From Fragum whitleyi (lineage: Eukaryota > Mollusca > Bivalvia > Cardiida > Cardiidae), in assembly GCA_948146395.1 (NCBI GenBank), contig OX411551.1, forward strand, positions 61,342,154-61,406,153: DNA of 64,000 nucleotides, given 5' to 3'. Position 1 is the first letter of the stretch, and each line of letters begins with the position of its first letter. This document shows, piece after piece, positions 25,201 to 33,089 of this stretch. The notes beneath the pieces were generated by a model. That model saw only the letters and a list, made by a program, of their open reading frames with translations, was not told the DNA's origin and ran no database searches. A program made the position numbers and the translations under genes.

Positions 25201-28200
25201 ATAACATGGAGACCGGTGGAATGAGTAGTGATGAAATCAAAAACCTTGGAACCAAGCTGATTGAATATGGGAAAAGATTTATGGGATCAATCAGTGAAAC
25301 TGTGTCCTCTATTGATACAGACGATATGGCAGAAGGGGCGGTTGAAGAAGTGCTTAGAATTCTGAAAATGGAAATTGAAAGTGGTGTTCTGACAAAGGAG
25401 TCATTAAAGGATGTGACGAAATCGATCATCATTTCTTCATCTGCCTCTGAATTCGCTGATGAACTGATTAATAGTACTTTCAAAGGAATAGAGAGAGACC
25501 TACAAAGAGGTTATGACGTCAAAACTATCCCTTCCATACCGACGGTCGACCATTCCCCTTCAGCTTCCACAATTGCTTCATTCGTCGTAACCCAAACCAT
25601 TGACGAAATTCGTAGAAGGTTTTCAAAGACGGGTGTGCCAAAGGAAATGATTCAATCGGTAGCTTCATCCTTGATAACTTACTTGGAAAACAAAGGAACT
25701 GAGTTGGGTAACTTACCTGCGGCCTTCAAGAAACATAGAAAAACAATCGAACAACTAGTCAGTGTGCTGAAGAAGGACAGCATTAGTGTCATTGAAGCCG
25801 AAAAACTATTTTGTCTTATTCTACAAAGGTATTCAGATTTTGTACAAAGGAAAGAAGACATAGCACGAGATACAGCCGATTTATCGGAAGCAGATGCCTA
25901 TTTGATAGAGGACCTTGTGAATGAAACTCTCAAAAACATCCAAAGAAGTGTTGATTCTGGAAAACTGATTGACAAAGACTTTTCGATCCCATCAGTAGCA
26001 GGTTCAGATGATACGTCAAAAGTTGCAAGTGACGTCGTTAATTTGTGCATCGAGAATATTAAACAACAGCAGTCCAGTAATCGTGTGCATGAACGACTAC
26101 ACATGGCCGAGAGTCTCATTGACTTTATAATTGAAATCATTGAGAAGCTGCAGACAGAATTATCAAATGGCTCGATATCAAACTTGTCCATGGCTACCTT
26201 TTATAGGTCAATATCTTCCGAAAAAGAGGATCTAAAAGCATTAGAAGCTAATGCTATGGATAATCTATCTCTAATATTGTTTGATATAGAAACGAAAAGA
26301 TCAGAGTCCCTATTCGCACAACGCATCATCGACACATATTTCACGGAGGACCAATACTCTTTAGATGCTCTCAGTGATTCTGCAAAGGCGGTAGAATCAA
26401 TTCTTGTCAGTGTGAGTTCTGACATTTTGACGAAGTTTGTTAAAACAACTCTCGAAAACATTATCATGGATATGAGAGACGGAAACGCAAGACAAAACGT
26501 TGAAAAGGAATCGTCAACTTACCTTCTTAGGACAACCTCATCGATTATAGCCGAAAATGCAATTAAGAAAGTAATTGACAAAGTGAAGGAAGATTTAGCA
26601 AGTTCATTGATGGGTCAAGGAGGCAAGCTAGCCAGTAAGACTCACATCGAAAGGGCGGCCAGTAAGGTGCTGACAGACCATTTGAAAATCTCGTCCAAGA
26701 GTCCTAAGTCAAGCAAAGAAAAACTGACATCCGCGTCACGACACAGCTCAACTGTTAGTTCGAAAGGAGTTGAAGACCTTGTCCTTGAGACATTACATAA
26801 CATAGTATCAAATCTCAGATTTGAACAGACAATGAAGGTACAAGGGGACAAGAAATCAGACGATGTTGATTCTCAAGCGTCTGAGGAAATCAATGACTTC
26901 GTTCTACAGACCCTACAGAACATAGTAACTGATCTACAGGACAGGAGGTCCCAGATGGACCTGGGGGCTTACAAGACGGAGGACAGTGCTGACGGAATGA
27001 CAAACGAGCTTATGTCTAAAGATAGTGTTCAAGCTGCTACATACGTCAACGAAATACTTCACAATGTGCTGCAGGATATGAGATCAGAGATGTCAACTAG
27101 AGCAAGTGCCTCGCCATATGATGAACAGAATATCGAGCTTATATCTCCGCTGCAACTTGAAAGCTCCATTATTGATACATTGATAAAAGTTCTATCGGGA
27201 ACAGCAATACACCAAGAACCTCTTGTAGAACAACAACAAAGAGACAACGTAAGGATTATTTTAGCAGAGAGCATCAAACAAACTATTGTGCACGTGAAAG
27301 ACGGACGTTTCGATCAAAGTGAAGTCCAATCTATGTACCACAGTCTTTCAAAATGCCTGGACGAGCAATCAAAAATTGCATTCGATAGTGATCAGACGTC
27401 AAATGTCCAGAATAAAGTCCTTTCACTCTTGCTGAGTTTGTCAAACAAAATACATAGTATATCTGTCACGGATGATATGCTGAACAAACTGTCAAACCAT
27501 CTTGGAGCGATAGGTCTAGAAGTCCCAGCAGAAAATGAGAGTAATCTAACTGATGGAGTAAGTTCATCAGTGGCATCATCCGACATTAGTGAACTCATTC
27601 AAACAGTCATCTCGAGGATAAAGCAGCAGCTTAGCGACGAAGGCGGACAGACGGACGGAACGTTGGATAAGCCTCAAGTAGGACAGGATGATTCTACAGT
27701 AGTCGATAAAAACTTCAACCGACGTGATTCTGCTTCATCATCTTGCCCGTCAACATTGATTAAGGATAACTCTGATACATCAAGTACAAGCCTGGACATC
27801 AAGCTACCTAAACGTAAATATGGAAAAGATAGTATATCCAAAATTATCCATGATCGTGATGTTAGAGATGCAACATCAGGTTCTGCCAATAAACAAAGCG
27901 ACATTGAACATTCTGGCGGAAACGGAAGTAAATTACAACAACAGAGTTTGAGGGGAAAACGTGACGCCAGACTGCTTAGTAGAAGGGAAATGCCGAAGCC
28001 GCATATACGAAATCAACAGATAAATCATTTGACATCGGTAACTAGGAGCAACACAGAAACAGCCACGACAAAGCCGAAAAAGGATACGCCGATTCCGAAC
28101 TATCGAACATTTAGACGACAGGAGAAAACAGCTCATCCAAAACAAATTAAGGAAAATGTCTACTCTCAAAGTGCAAGTTGTACACCCGTGCGTTCGTCAG

Positions 28201-28439
28201 GGTTTAAACCCCGTTTCGCCGATAGGGAGAAACTCCGTAGCCCAGATCACAGTCGCCGGTCGCCCGATATTGCGTTAGCGAGAGCCGGTCGAAACCAGCC
28301 TGAACCTCGCCCAGAGGATCCAGTAGAGCTGAAATCACTTTGTGGCGTCCATAAGACTCAAATCCGATACCGTAATTCTATAGAAAACCAGTCTGACTCC
28401 ACTACAGATGATGGGAGCTACACCTCACAACTATTTTAA
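1086..28439 (+). CDS. Large multi-exon coiled-coil plus amphipathic-helix-repeat protein, 5' partial
   Basis: Ten exons join with matching phase at every junction: 1086-1201, 9408-9549, 10317-10427, 11635-11782, 12955-13077, 13446-13535, 14061-14143, 14656-14718, 19598-19652 and 23233-28439. All introns are GT-AG. The joined frame is open for 2045 codons to a TAA at 28437-28439. The first visible exon begins at a splice acceptor, so the true start lies upstream of the window. Residues 1-215 are extremely rich in R, K, E and Q and look like a long charged helix or coiled coil. Residues 310-1880 carry about twenty degenerate amphipathic helices of the type 'hVxETLxxIxxDL', many followed by 'SGxLxxExIxxLa'. 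The last 160 residues are basic and serine-rich. I do not recognise the family. The helix-repeat design recalls A-kinase-anchoring or fibrous-sheath scaffolds, which is inference only. Confidence 0.85.
1276..1353. mobile_element. MITE family A, right-end fragment
   Basis: The fragment contains 'gaatggagcgctgagtgagt' and ends gtcaatttcacgatgttttt. The left half is missing. Confidence 0.55.
1843..1993 (+). repeat. Dispersed repeat with TGACGT boxes, copy 1
   Basis: It shares 'gctatgcaa', 'cttagatgacgtc' and 'tttttgataatttcactgg' in the same order and spacing with 28588-28744. Confidence 0.6.
3226..3605. mobile_element. MITE family A, diverged copy
   Basis: The left end is aaaatcgtgaaattgacgat and the right end ggggtcaatttcagatgttc, with internal 'ggagcgcgatgaatg'. 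Confidence 0.5.
5815..6570. repeat. Tandem array, about 146-bp unit, five copies
   Basis: The landmark 'aatgttcttagtcacctgac' recurs near 5870, 6017, 6165, 6308 and 6455, with 'gtgaacgcaactcctcctcc' at a fixed distance. It is non-coding and may be the core of a HINE-like element. Confidence 0.75.
7194..8793 (+). mobile_element. Tc1/mariner-like DNA transposon, dead
   Basis: The element starts tactcagaacatagagttta and ends in the complement of tactcagaacaagaagtaaa, flanked by TA on both sides. It is 1600 bp and encloses a broken transposase, in intron 1 of the scaffold gene in the same orientation. Confidence 0.8.
7478..8468 (+). pseudogene. Tc1-like transposase pseudogene
   Basis: An N-terminal helix-turn-helix region (RWRIIGMRESGMSCRAIARQ, then GRPRVTS) is followed by the catalytic domain in pieces. 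The first catalytic aspartate is missing: the usual SDES position reads SGEC. The second block (YMNDNARPHRA) and the third (SPDLNPIEHLWD) survive. The frame shifts between about 7980 and 8112, and an in-frame TAG follows LEAALHQ at 8365. The remaining C-terminus (RLIRGMPRRVRAVINAHG) ends at TGA 8466-8468. It cannot encode an active enzyme. Confidence 0.85.
8886..9360. mobile_element. MITE family R, one copy plus a partial second copy
   Basis: The inverted ends are gtgacccatcacgcgaaaag and the complement of ggtccctttttgcgtgacga. An inner hairpin, 'cagtctgcgcagtccgcgca', lies at 9284-9335. Further copies are at 28800, 34425 and 60100. Confidence 0.6.
9408..9549 (+). CDS. Scaffold gene exon 2, charged helix
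   Basis: The acceptor is attccag and the donor CAAGAG|gtaagt. One base completes the preceding codon, then 47 codons follow (LKKNLSVKAERLEKRLK..., ending VYRNQQE). The heptad-like E/K/R/Q pattern suggests coiled coil. The end of this exon is duplicated 52 bp downstream in the intron (9560-9586). Confidence 0.75.
9508..9586 (+). repeat. 1.5-copy tandem duplication across exon 2 donor
   Basis: GCCGAGCGACGTCAGCTTTC in the exon recurs as gccaagcgacgtcagcttgc 52 bp later in the intron, with a few mismatches over 27 bp. Confidence 0.7.
9587..10316. other. Intron 2
   Basis: Non-coding. It contains one clear hairpin at 10060-10100 (gtaactgcctataaatttat and its complement) and nothing else I can assign. 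Confidence 0.5.
10317..10427 (+). CDS. Scaffold gene exon 3, charged helix
   Basis: The acceptor, tttttatgtctatgaag, has a good pyrimidine tract. The donor is ATGAAA|gtaagt. The exon is 37 codons in phase 0/0, AEQRNQMLIKRW... to KIQAEMK. The donor region is repeated 23 bp downstream. Confidence 0.75.
10419..10464 (+). repeat. Two-copy duplication across exon 3 donor
   Basis: aatgaaagtaagtttccggt (10421) is followed 23 bp later by aatgaaagtacacttcctgt (10444). The first copy holds the real donor and the second a weaker GTACAC. Confidence 0.55.
10890..11130. mobile_element. Palindromic MITE, diverged relative of 52408-52757
   Basis: It shares 'aaatcagctttcat', 'cgtaacttcagctt' and 'ggtaacccaacgatgaaa' with the copy at 52.4 kb and ends near 'ttacgtcactgctaagcca'. 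Confidence 0.45.
11635..11782 (+). CDS. Scaffold gene exon 4, charged helix
   Basis: The acceptor is ttttctaatag and the donor CTACAAA|gtaagt, phase 0/1. It encodes 49 codons, CLEKWNERKLSQKIRL... to FVNRQRESLQ. The last 30 bases and the donor seed a tandem array that fills much of the next intron. Confidence 0.75.
11751..12530 (+). repeat. Minisatellite seeded by exon 4 end and its donor, about 77-bp units
   Basis: Exon/intron sequence GTTTGTGAACAGACAGAGGG... is followed by gtttgaggacaaacgaaggg... with the same continuation through 'ctacaa' and 'atggtctctttacagatact'. Roughly eight degraded units follow. Extra gtaagt motifs lie at 11969, 12027 and 12112, and decoy 'tttacag' acceptors recur. 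Confidence 0.75.
12955..13077 (+). CDS. Scaffold gene exon 5, charged helix
   Basis: The acceptor is aactcattgcag and the donor CGGAAAG|gtatgg. Two bases complete the preceding codon and one is left over. The peptide runs KLETLKERTRERKRQ to SGDYTKWTRRK and is the end of the charged helical region. Confidence 0.75.
13446..13535 (+). CDS. Scaffold gene exon 6
   Basis: The acceptor is aaatacctttcag and the donor AAAGAAG|gtaggg, phase 2-in, 1-out. The peptide is KRHKQRRPFNST... then ALKDVLNNLQADIKKE, a first amphipathic helix after a basic segment. Confidence 0.75.
14061..14143 (+). CDS. Scaffold gene exon 7
   Basis: The acceptor is tttatattcacag and the donor TTACAG|gtgagg. The peptide MTMSPLVTVHKDSPVDRAAG and KQKEALQ is a probable linker. 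Confidence 0.7.
14290..14625 (+). mobile_element. HINE-like element, same subfamily
   Basis: A C-run, 'gtctgtccgtctgtttgtca' microsatellite and 'gtcaaaagtcaaggtcacaa' precede the end tccgctttgtcacagatcta. It lies in intron 7 just before exon 8. Confidence 0.45.
14656..14718 (+). CDS. Scaffold gene exon 8, short amphipathic helix
   Basis: The acceptor is ttcttttcctacag and the donor AAGAAT|gtaggt. The exon is exactly 21 codons in phase 0/0. The helix KAREIVDGVLEKVKN matches the hydrophobic spacing of the helices in exon 10. Confidence 0.7.
14966..15129. mobile_element. MITE family P, near-perfect hairpin, copy 1
   Basis: About 160 bp, with arms ttaaggtagtggacctgtaa and the complement of ttacgggtccactaccttta and a central 'cctaatgaatatcattagg'. 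Confidence 0.75.
15235..15325. repeat. Short palindrome
   Basis: 'aacgaggttgggagaattga' is mirrored around 'gaggctctgccgag'. A related palindrome is at 38275-38365. Confidence 0.5.
15650..16035. repeat. Left array of ACACGYT motifs, about 10-bp period
   Basis: Dozens of ACACGCT, ACACGTT, AGCGTGT and AACGTGT words occur in both orientations, for example around acacgctccgcacacgttcc. A more usual AT-rich gap of about 50 bp splits the array near 15750. Confidence 0.8.
16265..16305 (+). repeat. (TATGT)n microsatellite
   Basis: 'tatgttatgttatgttatgt' with one variant unit, just upstream of the reverse-transcriptase remnant. Confidence 0.8.
16360..17535 (+). pseudogene. Non-LTR retrotransposon ORF2 3' remnant
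   Basis: The open frame runs from about 16360 without a start. KKCDVVVFNE then SYNHLGVLCDKY is the end of a reverse-transcriptase domain. CETWYSISKTELLQLERCHR and IIGTRKLIFLGHLCRL belong to the thumb and downstream region typical of CR1/L2/I-like elements. A C-terminal zinc-knuckle-like block is CTKCGHIYDDAAVHCLLYC. The ORF is intact to TAA near 17535. The DNA ends in a GAAT repeat at 17849-17868, as a target-primed insertion would. The endonuclease and catalytic RT parts are missing (5' truncation). Confidence 0.8.
17849..17868 (+). repeat. (GAAT)n 3' tail of the retrotransposon
   Basis: 'atgaatgaatgaatgaatgg' lies 330 bp after the ORF. Short tandem tails are characteristic of CR1/L2-like insertions. 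Confidence 0.55.
18493..18800. repeat. Right array of ACACGYT motifs, about 10-bp period
   Basis: It runs from aacacgctgcgaacacgtta to the right terminal repeat, mostly in the plus orientation. Confidence 0.8.
19070..19200. mobile_element. Palindromic repeat, relative at 47595-47715
   Basis: 'aatttcatggaggtatgaaa' is mirrored by 'tttcatatctccatgaaatc' around 'gcaaagcgaattc'. The following 'agccaatca' block is also shared with the 47.4-47.6 kb copy in reverse orientation, so this is one dispersed element. Confidence 0.6.
19226..19612 (+). repeat. 192-bp tandem duplication ending in exon 9 acceptor
   Basis: Copy 1 ends aatttaatatcagGAAATAT... (acceptor-like at 19405) and copy 2 ends gatttaatttcagGAAATCT... 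(real acceptor at 19597). 'acaatatagctgtgtact' and 'agccaatcagaatac' recur at the same spacing. Confidence 0.8.
19598..19652 (+). CDS. Scaffold gene exon 9, microexon
   Basis: The acceptor is gatttaatttcag and the donor TTCTATG|gtaagt. The exon is 55 bp, phase 0/1, encoding EIYPAYLRSIGEDDGIFY. The acceptor and first 15 exon bases exist as a second copy 192 bp upstream, where an in-frame TAG follows. Confidence 0.7.
19756..20195. mobile_element. MITE family A copy in intron 9
   Basis: The left end is agaacatcgtgaaattgaca and the right end gacaatttcacgatgtaact, about 440 bp. Confidence 0.65.
20270..20360. mobile_element. HINE-like fragment
   Basis: 'ggtcaagg'-type boxes (ggtcagggtcatttttcaag, ggcaatcaaggtcaatgtca) resemble those at 57.6-57.8 kb. 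No ends are visible. Confidence 0.3.
20429..20592. mobile_element. MITE family P, copy 2
   Basis: The arms are ttaaggttgtgggcctgtaa and its diverged complement, with a central 'cttaataatttcataag'. Confidence 0.65.
20632..21996. mobile_element. 1.36-kb element with AATATACTGAACCACAAAAG ends
   Basis: The left end aatatactgaaccacaaaag and right end cttttgtggttcagtatatt are perfect inverted repeats of 20 bp or more. The interior has no recognisable protein. 'tcagataaattggtttttc' occurs twice inside. Confidence 0.6.
22150..22583. mobile_element. MITE family A copy, interrupted next to a hAT-like MITE
   Basis: Internal 'cagcgctccatttattcatt' on the left and 'tcattttcacaatgttctta' on the right mark the family. 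A hAT-like element has landed at its right end. Confidence 0.6.
22592..23123. mobile_element. hAT-like MITE with 8-bp target duplication
   Basis: The ends are tagggatgg and ccatcccta, flanked on both sides by GTATTAAC (22584-22591 and 23124-23131). The subterminal regions are rich in mirrored 'atcgatta' and 'actcg' words. The element is 532 bp, non-coding, in intron 9 about 100 bp before exon 10. Confidence 0.85.
23233..28439 (+). CDS. Scaffold gene exon 10: amphipathic-helix repeats and basic tail
   Basis: The acceptor is tttctttgctag. Its first two bases complete a GAT codon with exon 9, giving DATPSKSVRFSNEDDE. The exon stays open for 1734 codons. Modules include FVETLLLRLLDDL (about 23482), MVEFTLNRILTDI (23686), FMVETLKRLIKDL (23932), VEEVLRILKMEIESG (25342), LVNETLKNIQRSV (25915), FVKTTLENIIMDM (26437), LVLETLHNIVSNL (26779), FVLQTLQNIVTDL (26899), YVNEILHNVLQDM (27043) and LIQTVISRIKQQL (27595). 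Between helices the recurring pattern is S/N-G, hydrophobic, two residues, E/D, hydrophobic. The modules are diverged at the DNA level, so they are old. The tail from about 27700 is S/T/R/K-rich. No transmembrane segment or catalytic motif is seen. Confidence 0.9.
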
Positions 28440-28546
28440 ACAAACCAACAAAAGAAGTTTCTGAAAAGTATGAATGTTAAATGAATTGTTGTTCGTATTT
28501 AGTAAAATGCATTTATGTTTAGTTTTATCTTATCTTTTTTTTATTT

Positions 28547-28552
28547 AATAAA
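28547..28552 (+). terminator. Polyadenylation signal of the scaffold gene
   Basis: An AATAAA lies 108 bp after the stop codon, behind a T-rich stretch and before an unrelated repeat that begins near 28585. The 3' UTR is therefore likely to be short. Confidence 0.6.
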
Positions 28553-28587
28553 AGTAAATCCTTCAAAAAGAAAAGGACCTTTTGGTT

Positions 28588-28744
28588 GCTATGCAAACGG
28601 TTATAAGGACGTCACTTTTTGGCTCCGCTTAGATGACGTCAGAAAGGATAAAATTAACAATAGCGGGGTATAAGTTTTTGATAATTTCACTGGGTAGAAG
28701 GTGAGTTTATCGAAGGATAATCTACCGTTAATCACCGATAAACC
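28588..28744 (+). repeat. Dispersed repeat with TGACGT boxes, copy 2
   Basis: This copy, with a perfect tgacgtca, begins about 35 bp after the polyadenylation signal of the scaffold gene. Confidence 0.6.
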
Positions 28745-28799
28745 ACAGAAATAATAAAGATTTCGGTAAATTGAGTCAATTCTCATTATCAAACATAAT

Positions 28800-29065
28800 T
28801 GTGATCCGTCACGCGAAAAGGGACCATCTTGGTAGTGCGTAAAGCATCGACCATAGACAGACTGCGCGGACTGCGCAGACTGACTTGGGTCGAAACTTTA
28901 CGCAATGGGCTTATTTTCTGATTCGAGAATGATCCATCTACCTTCCTGTGAAAGAATTTCAGAAATGCGACCTCTGGTTGGCATGTACTAGAAGCAATCT
29001 CTTTTTTAAAATGTCTATTTCACGGAGTTCCCAGATGGTCCTTTTTCACGTGACGGGTCGCATAT
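28800..29065. mobile_element. MITE family R copy
   Basis: The ends are gtgatccgtcacgcgaaaag and the complement of cctttttcacgtgacgggtc. The inner 'gactgcgcggactgcgcaga' hairpin is present. Confidence 0.65.
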
Positions 29066-29736
29066 GCGTTCAATAATATTGTCAATTAACAGAATTGAAA
29101 ATATTATCGATTGTGTATGGGCGATTTCAATAAATCTAAAAACAACTCCCGACCTGGCAAATCTTTCCTGAATACTTGAATACTTTCAACTCCTACTAAT
29201 TTTACTTTGTTTCAAACTTGCTGATCTACCTTACTTTTAGGATAAAGAACGTTCGTAAAATATTTGTAAAATTGTTCCCCGCTCTATACGTGTCATTCGG
29301 TGTAATGCAGGGCACGATTTCTAAACGCTCGCAACCGCTTTTCTATATTGAACACATGAATTTTATTCTCTACTCAAACGCGTTCATATGTCACCAGAGA
29401 CTCGAAAAGGGATCATTGTGATTATATAAAAAAAACTTCAATTGGGTGCCTGCCAATTACGCACATTAAGTACGTGCGTAATAACAAATATATATTCATC
29501 AAACATTTATCTTCGCTGAGTGCTCATAACATAATAACTACAGCTTGACTAAGATGGTGTTGTGATGTTATGATCATTTACAAACAATTTTTTGAGATTA
29601 TGATTTTCGTAAATGGAAGATGATTGTGCATAAATGGAATTTAAGTCGACAATCCAATAAAATCAGAGTTGAATTTTTTTATTGCAAGTTCATTTCAGAG
29701 TGAATTTCCATTAATATTCCAAGAAACCATCAATGT
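29066..29736. other. Intergenic DNA, nothing assignable
   Basis: AT-rich sequence without a supportable exon. A 'ttccccgctctatacg' word near 29275 recalls the centre of MITE family Q. Confidence 0.4.
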
Positions 29737-30754
29737 AACCACACCGTACAACCGGTTGCGGCGATGACGGGTGAGAGTCAACGATGACAGCATCGGAACA
29801 TTATACCGAGGAAACGGTAGGTCAAATAAATTTATTCGTGTAAATAAACGATTGAAGCTTTGGTATTCTAAAGCAGATAAATGATCGTGTAAGTGTTCAG
29901 CGCTTCTATAGAATAAATCTTTACTCATATCTCTCCCAAATAAGGCCACAATCATTGATTATTTCGGAGGTTTCCCATGAAAAGTTACGAAATTATACTT
30001 TATGCTCTCATATTTCGCGTATCTCTCAATAAATGCTATTTTAACTTGTACACAGCTAAAGTCTATTCATCAGCCGATATTTCTTCCAAATTTGAAGCCA
30101 TAATTCAAAAAAATAAACGCACAGCGGGTCCCCAAAGACGACATGTAGTAAGAAAAATGTTGCCTCTGTAGACAGTCGGAATTTCACGGGGTTGAATAGA
30201 TGACAGAACTGAATTATTTGTGATTGCCGATGTCGACAGACCCATATTCAGATTCTCGCATAAAAATGATCATTTTATTGTTGTATTTTTCAATAATACA
30301 TCAAAACAATTTAGATCGACATACATGCTGACATTCATGTCCACTATTTTTCAAATGACGTGTCATATCGAAAAAATAATTCAAGGGATTTAATGTAGGA
30401 TTTCAAATACACACAAACCAAGAAAAAACAGTTGTGATCAGACTGTATATCTCGTATACGTTTTTACTTGTAATTGCAGTGACTTAGTATACACTCGACG
30501 AGTCAAAAAAAGCATTTCTATTGGAAAACATAGTTGGCCTGTCTTTCATTATCTTTCGTTAACTTTCGATAATATCCACGAGTTCACAAGAATGGTTTTT
30601 ATTTCAGATAAAATAAAATCTTGCTAACATTGCCAGAGATCGAAAAAGGGGGGTTATGAAAAATGAAAAATCTATCCCTTACTTTTCTTAAACCTACTGT
30701 AAAGGCCACTGAGCAATAGGAAAATTACTTCATGCAGATATATAAGAAAAGGTG

Positions 30755-30835
30755 AGAGGGAGATTCGATCTTCGGACCTCTGCATTGCGAATCTCTGACC
30801 TTATGCATTTAGCTCATTCTATTTTGTTATCACGA
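30755..30835 (-). repeat. tRNA-like segment in the left palindrome arm
   Basis: Read on the minus strand it gives gaagatcgaatctccctctc behind a degenerate A box, the mirror of 31915-31990. It is probably a decayed SINE head rather than a functional tRNA. Confidence 0.35.
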
Positions 30836-31609
30836 TTTGTTATATAATGTGACTTGAATGTAACGTTTGCCTATTTTTTTTTATCTATATAAGGAAGTGG
30901 GTTTCGAATACTGAAGAAGGTAAGCAGTAATATCAAATGAGCCACAGGCCAACAATGTTATATATAAAAAAATTTGTTTACAAATATTAACAAAAACGGC
31001 GATTAAGGTCCTAAATCTATTTCTTTATAATAACGCTTTCTGACGCTAAACAATAAAAATGGATAAAACTAAGAAGAAGAAGTAGAAGATAAAGAAGAAG
31101 AAGTAGTAGTTGATTAGATTTCCATCATTAAATCAGTGTATAAAGTCAGTTTCAAATACATAGGTTTTTTTTATTTGAACTTAAAACAAAATGTTGGATT
31201 ATTTTTGAGAACATGAAAAGGATAGGTTTATAAAATTGAAATACACACTTCATTGGTGAATCACTGACATGCTATCAAATGTTAAAGAAACATGTGTAAT
31301 TTTTATCGAAGTAACAATCTTAAAAAGGCGCACATGTTCCTCGAAAAAAAACTAACCGCTTCTGAAGTTTAGACATTCCAAATCACGAGATCAAAATCCT
31401 TTCAATTTGACACTCGCAGAGGAAGTTTTAATAGAATTAACCAATGTTTTTTCGGGGTGTAAAATGCCACATGGAAAAGAAATTTCACATTTTACTAAGG
31501 CGTTTTTTCTTGGCGTCAGTATGAAATAAAGTGTAAAGGAACACATCACAAAACACATATTTTGTTACCGTAAAACTCCTTTCAAATTGTCCTAAATTTC
31601 TCAACTTTG

Positions 31610-31798
31610 AAAGTTATCGGTCTCTCACCAATGGGTTGATAATCGTTAACCTATGTGAGATAGCAGCTGGAGGCTAGGAAAGGATGTGATGGTTGCACTG
31701 GTGAGAGAAATACCAGGAATCCATTGTTAGGTGCTCCAGCCGCCGCGATATAACCGCAAAAATGTTGAAATCGACGTTCAATCTCCATTCAATCAATC
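31610..31798 (+). mobile_element. SINE body in the palindrome spacer
   Basis: 'agcagctggaggctaggaaa', 'aaataccaggaatccattgt' and 'gccgccgcgatataac' match the SINE cluster at 60.6-62.3 kb. The tRNA head is missing. Confidence 0.7.
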
Positions 31799-31914
31799 AA
31801 TTAATATTCCTGCTTACCTTCTTAAGTATTCGAAACCCACTTCCTTATATGGATAAACAATAAGCAAACATTACATTCATTACAAGTAACAATATATACC
31901 CAATCGTGATAACT

Positions 31915-31990
31915 GAATAGAATGAGATATATGCGTAAGGTCAGAGACTCGCAGTGCAGGGTCCGAAGATCGAATCTCCCTCTCACCTTT
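31915..31990 (+). repeat. tRNA-like segment in the right palindrome arm
   Basis: gaagatcgaatctccctctc resembles a B box with a 3' stem. The anticodon region is not convincing. Confidence 0.35.
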
Positions 31991-33089
31991 TCTTATATAT
32001 CTACATGATGTAGTTTCCTATTGCTCAGTGACCTATACATAAAATGAAATAAGCTTTTAGAAAAGTAACGGATAGATTTTGAATTTTTCATAATCCTCCT
32101 TTTCGATCCCTGGCTATGTGAGCAAGATTTTATTTTATCTAAAGTAAAGATCATTCTTGTGAACTCGTGGATATTTTCGAAAGTGAACGAAAGATAATAA
32201 AAGACAGGCTAACTGTGTTTTCCAATAGAAATGTTTTTTTGACTCGTCGAATGTATACTAAGTCACTGCAATTACAAGTAAAAAATGTATACAAGATATT
32301 CAGTCTGATCACAACTGTTTTTCTTGGTTTGTGAGTATTTGAAATCTTACATTAAATCCCTTGAATTATTTTTCGATATGACACATCATTTGAAAAAATA
32401 GTGTACAAAAATGTCAGCATGTATGTCGATCTAAATTGTTTTGGTGTGTTATTGAAAAATACAACACCAAAAATGGTCATTTTTTTGCGAGAATCTGAAT
32501 ATGGGTCTTTCGACATCGGCAATCACAAATAATTCAGTTCTGTCATCTATGTCAACCCCGTGAAATTCCGACTGTCTACAGAGGCAACATTTTTCTTACT
32601 ACATGTCGTCTTTGGGGACCCGCTGTGTGTTTATTTTTTTGAATTATGGCTTCAAATTTGGAAGAAATATCGGCGGATGATTAGACTTTAGCTGTGTACA
32701 AGTTAAAATAGCATTTATTGAGAGATAGGCGAAATATGAGAACATAAAGTATAATTTCGTAACTTTTCATGGGAAACCTCCGAAATAATCAATGATTGTG
32801 GCCTTATTTGGGAGGGATATGAGTAAAGATTTATTCTATAGAAGCGCTGAACACTTACACGATCATTTATCTGCTTAAGAACACCAAATCTTCAATCGTT
32901 TATTTACACGAATAAATTTATTTGACCTACCGTCTCCTCGGCATAATGTTCCGATGCTGTCATCGTTGACTCTCACCCGTCATCGCCGCAACCGGTTGTA
33001 CGGTGTGGTAACTATCTACAGGCGGTAAAGAAACGACTCTGATATGATCAGACTACGCACATCCACAGATTGATCGAGATTTTTACAGT

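Larger units (their letters stand above)
29737..33009. repeat. 3.3-kb imperfect palindrome with arms of about 1.2 kb
   Basis: The left arm, 29737-30935 (from accacaccgtacaaccggtt to 'gaaggtaagcag'), is matched in reverse complement by the right arm, 31801-33009 (from 'ctgcttaccttc' to aaccggttgtacggtgtggt). Small indels and perhaps one mismatch in twelve separate the arms. The spacer is 865 bp. No ORF of note lies in either arm. Each arm carries a tRNA-like B-box segment. Confidence 0.85.

Noticed and set aside
29737..33009. Autonomous DNA transposon with long terminal repeats
   Set aside because: The spacer has no transposase frame and no target duplication could be identified; left as a palindrome.
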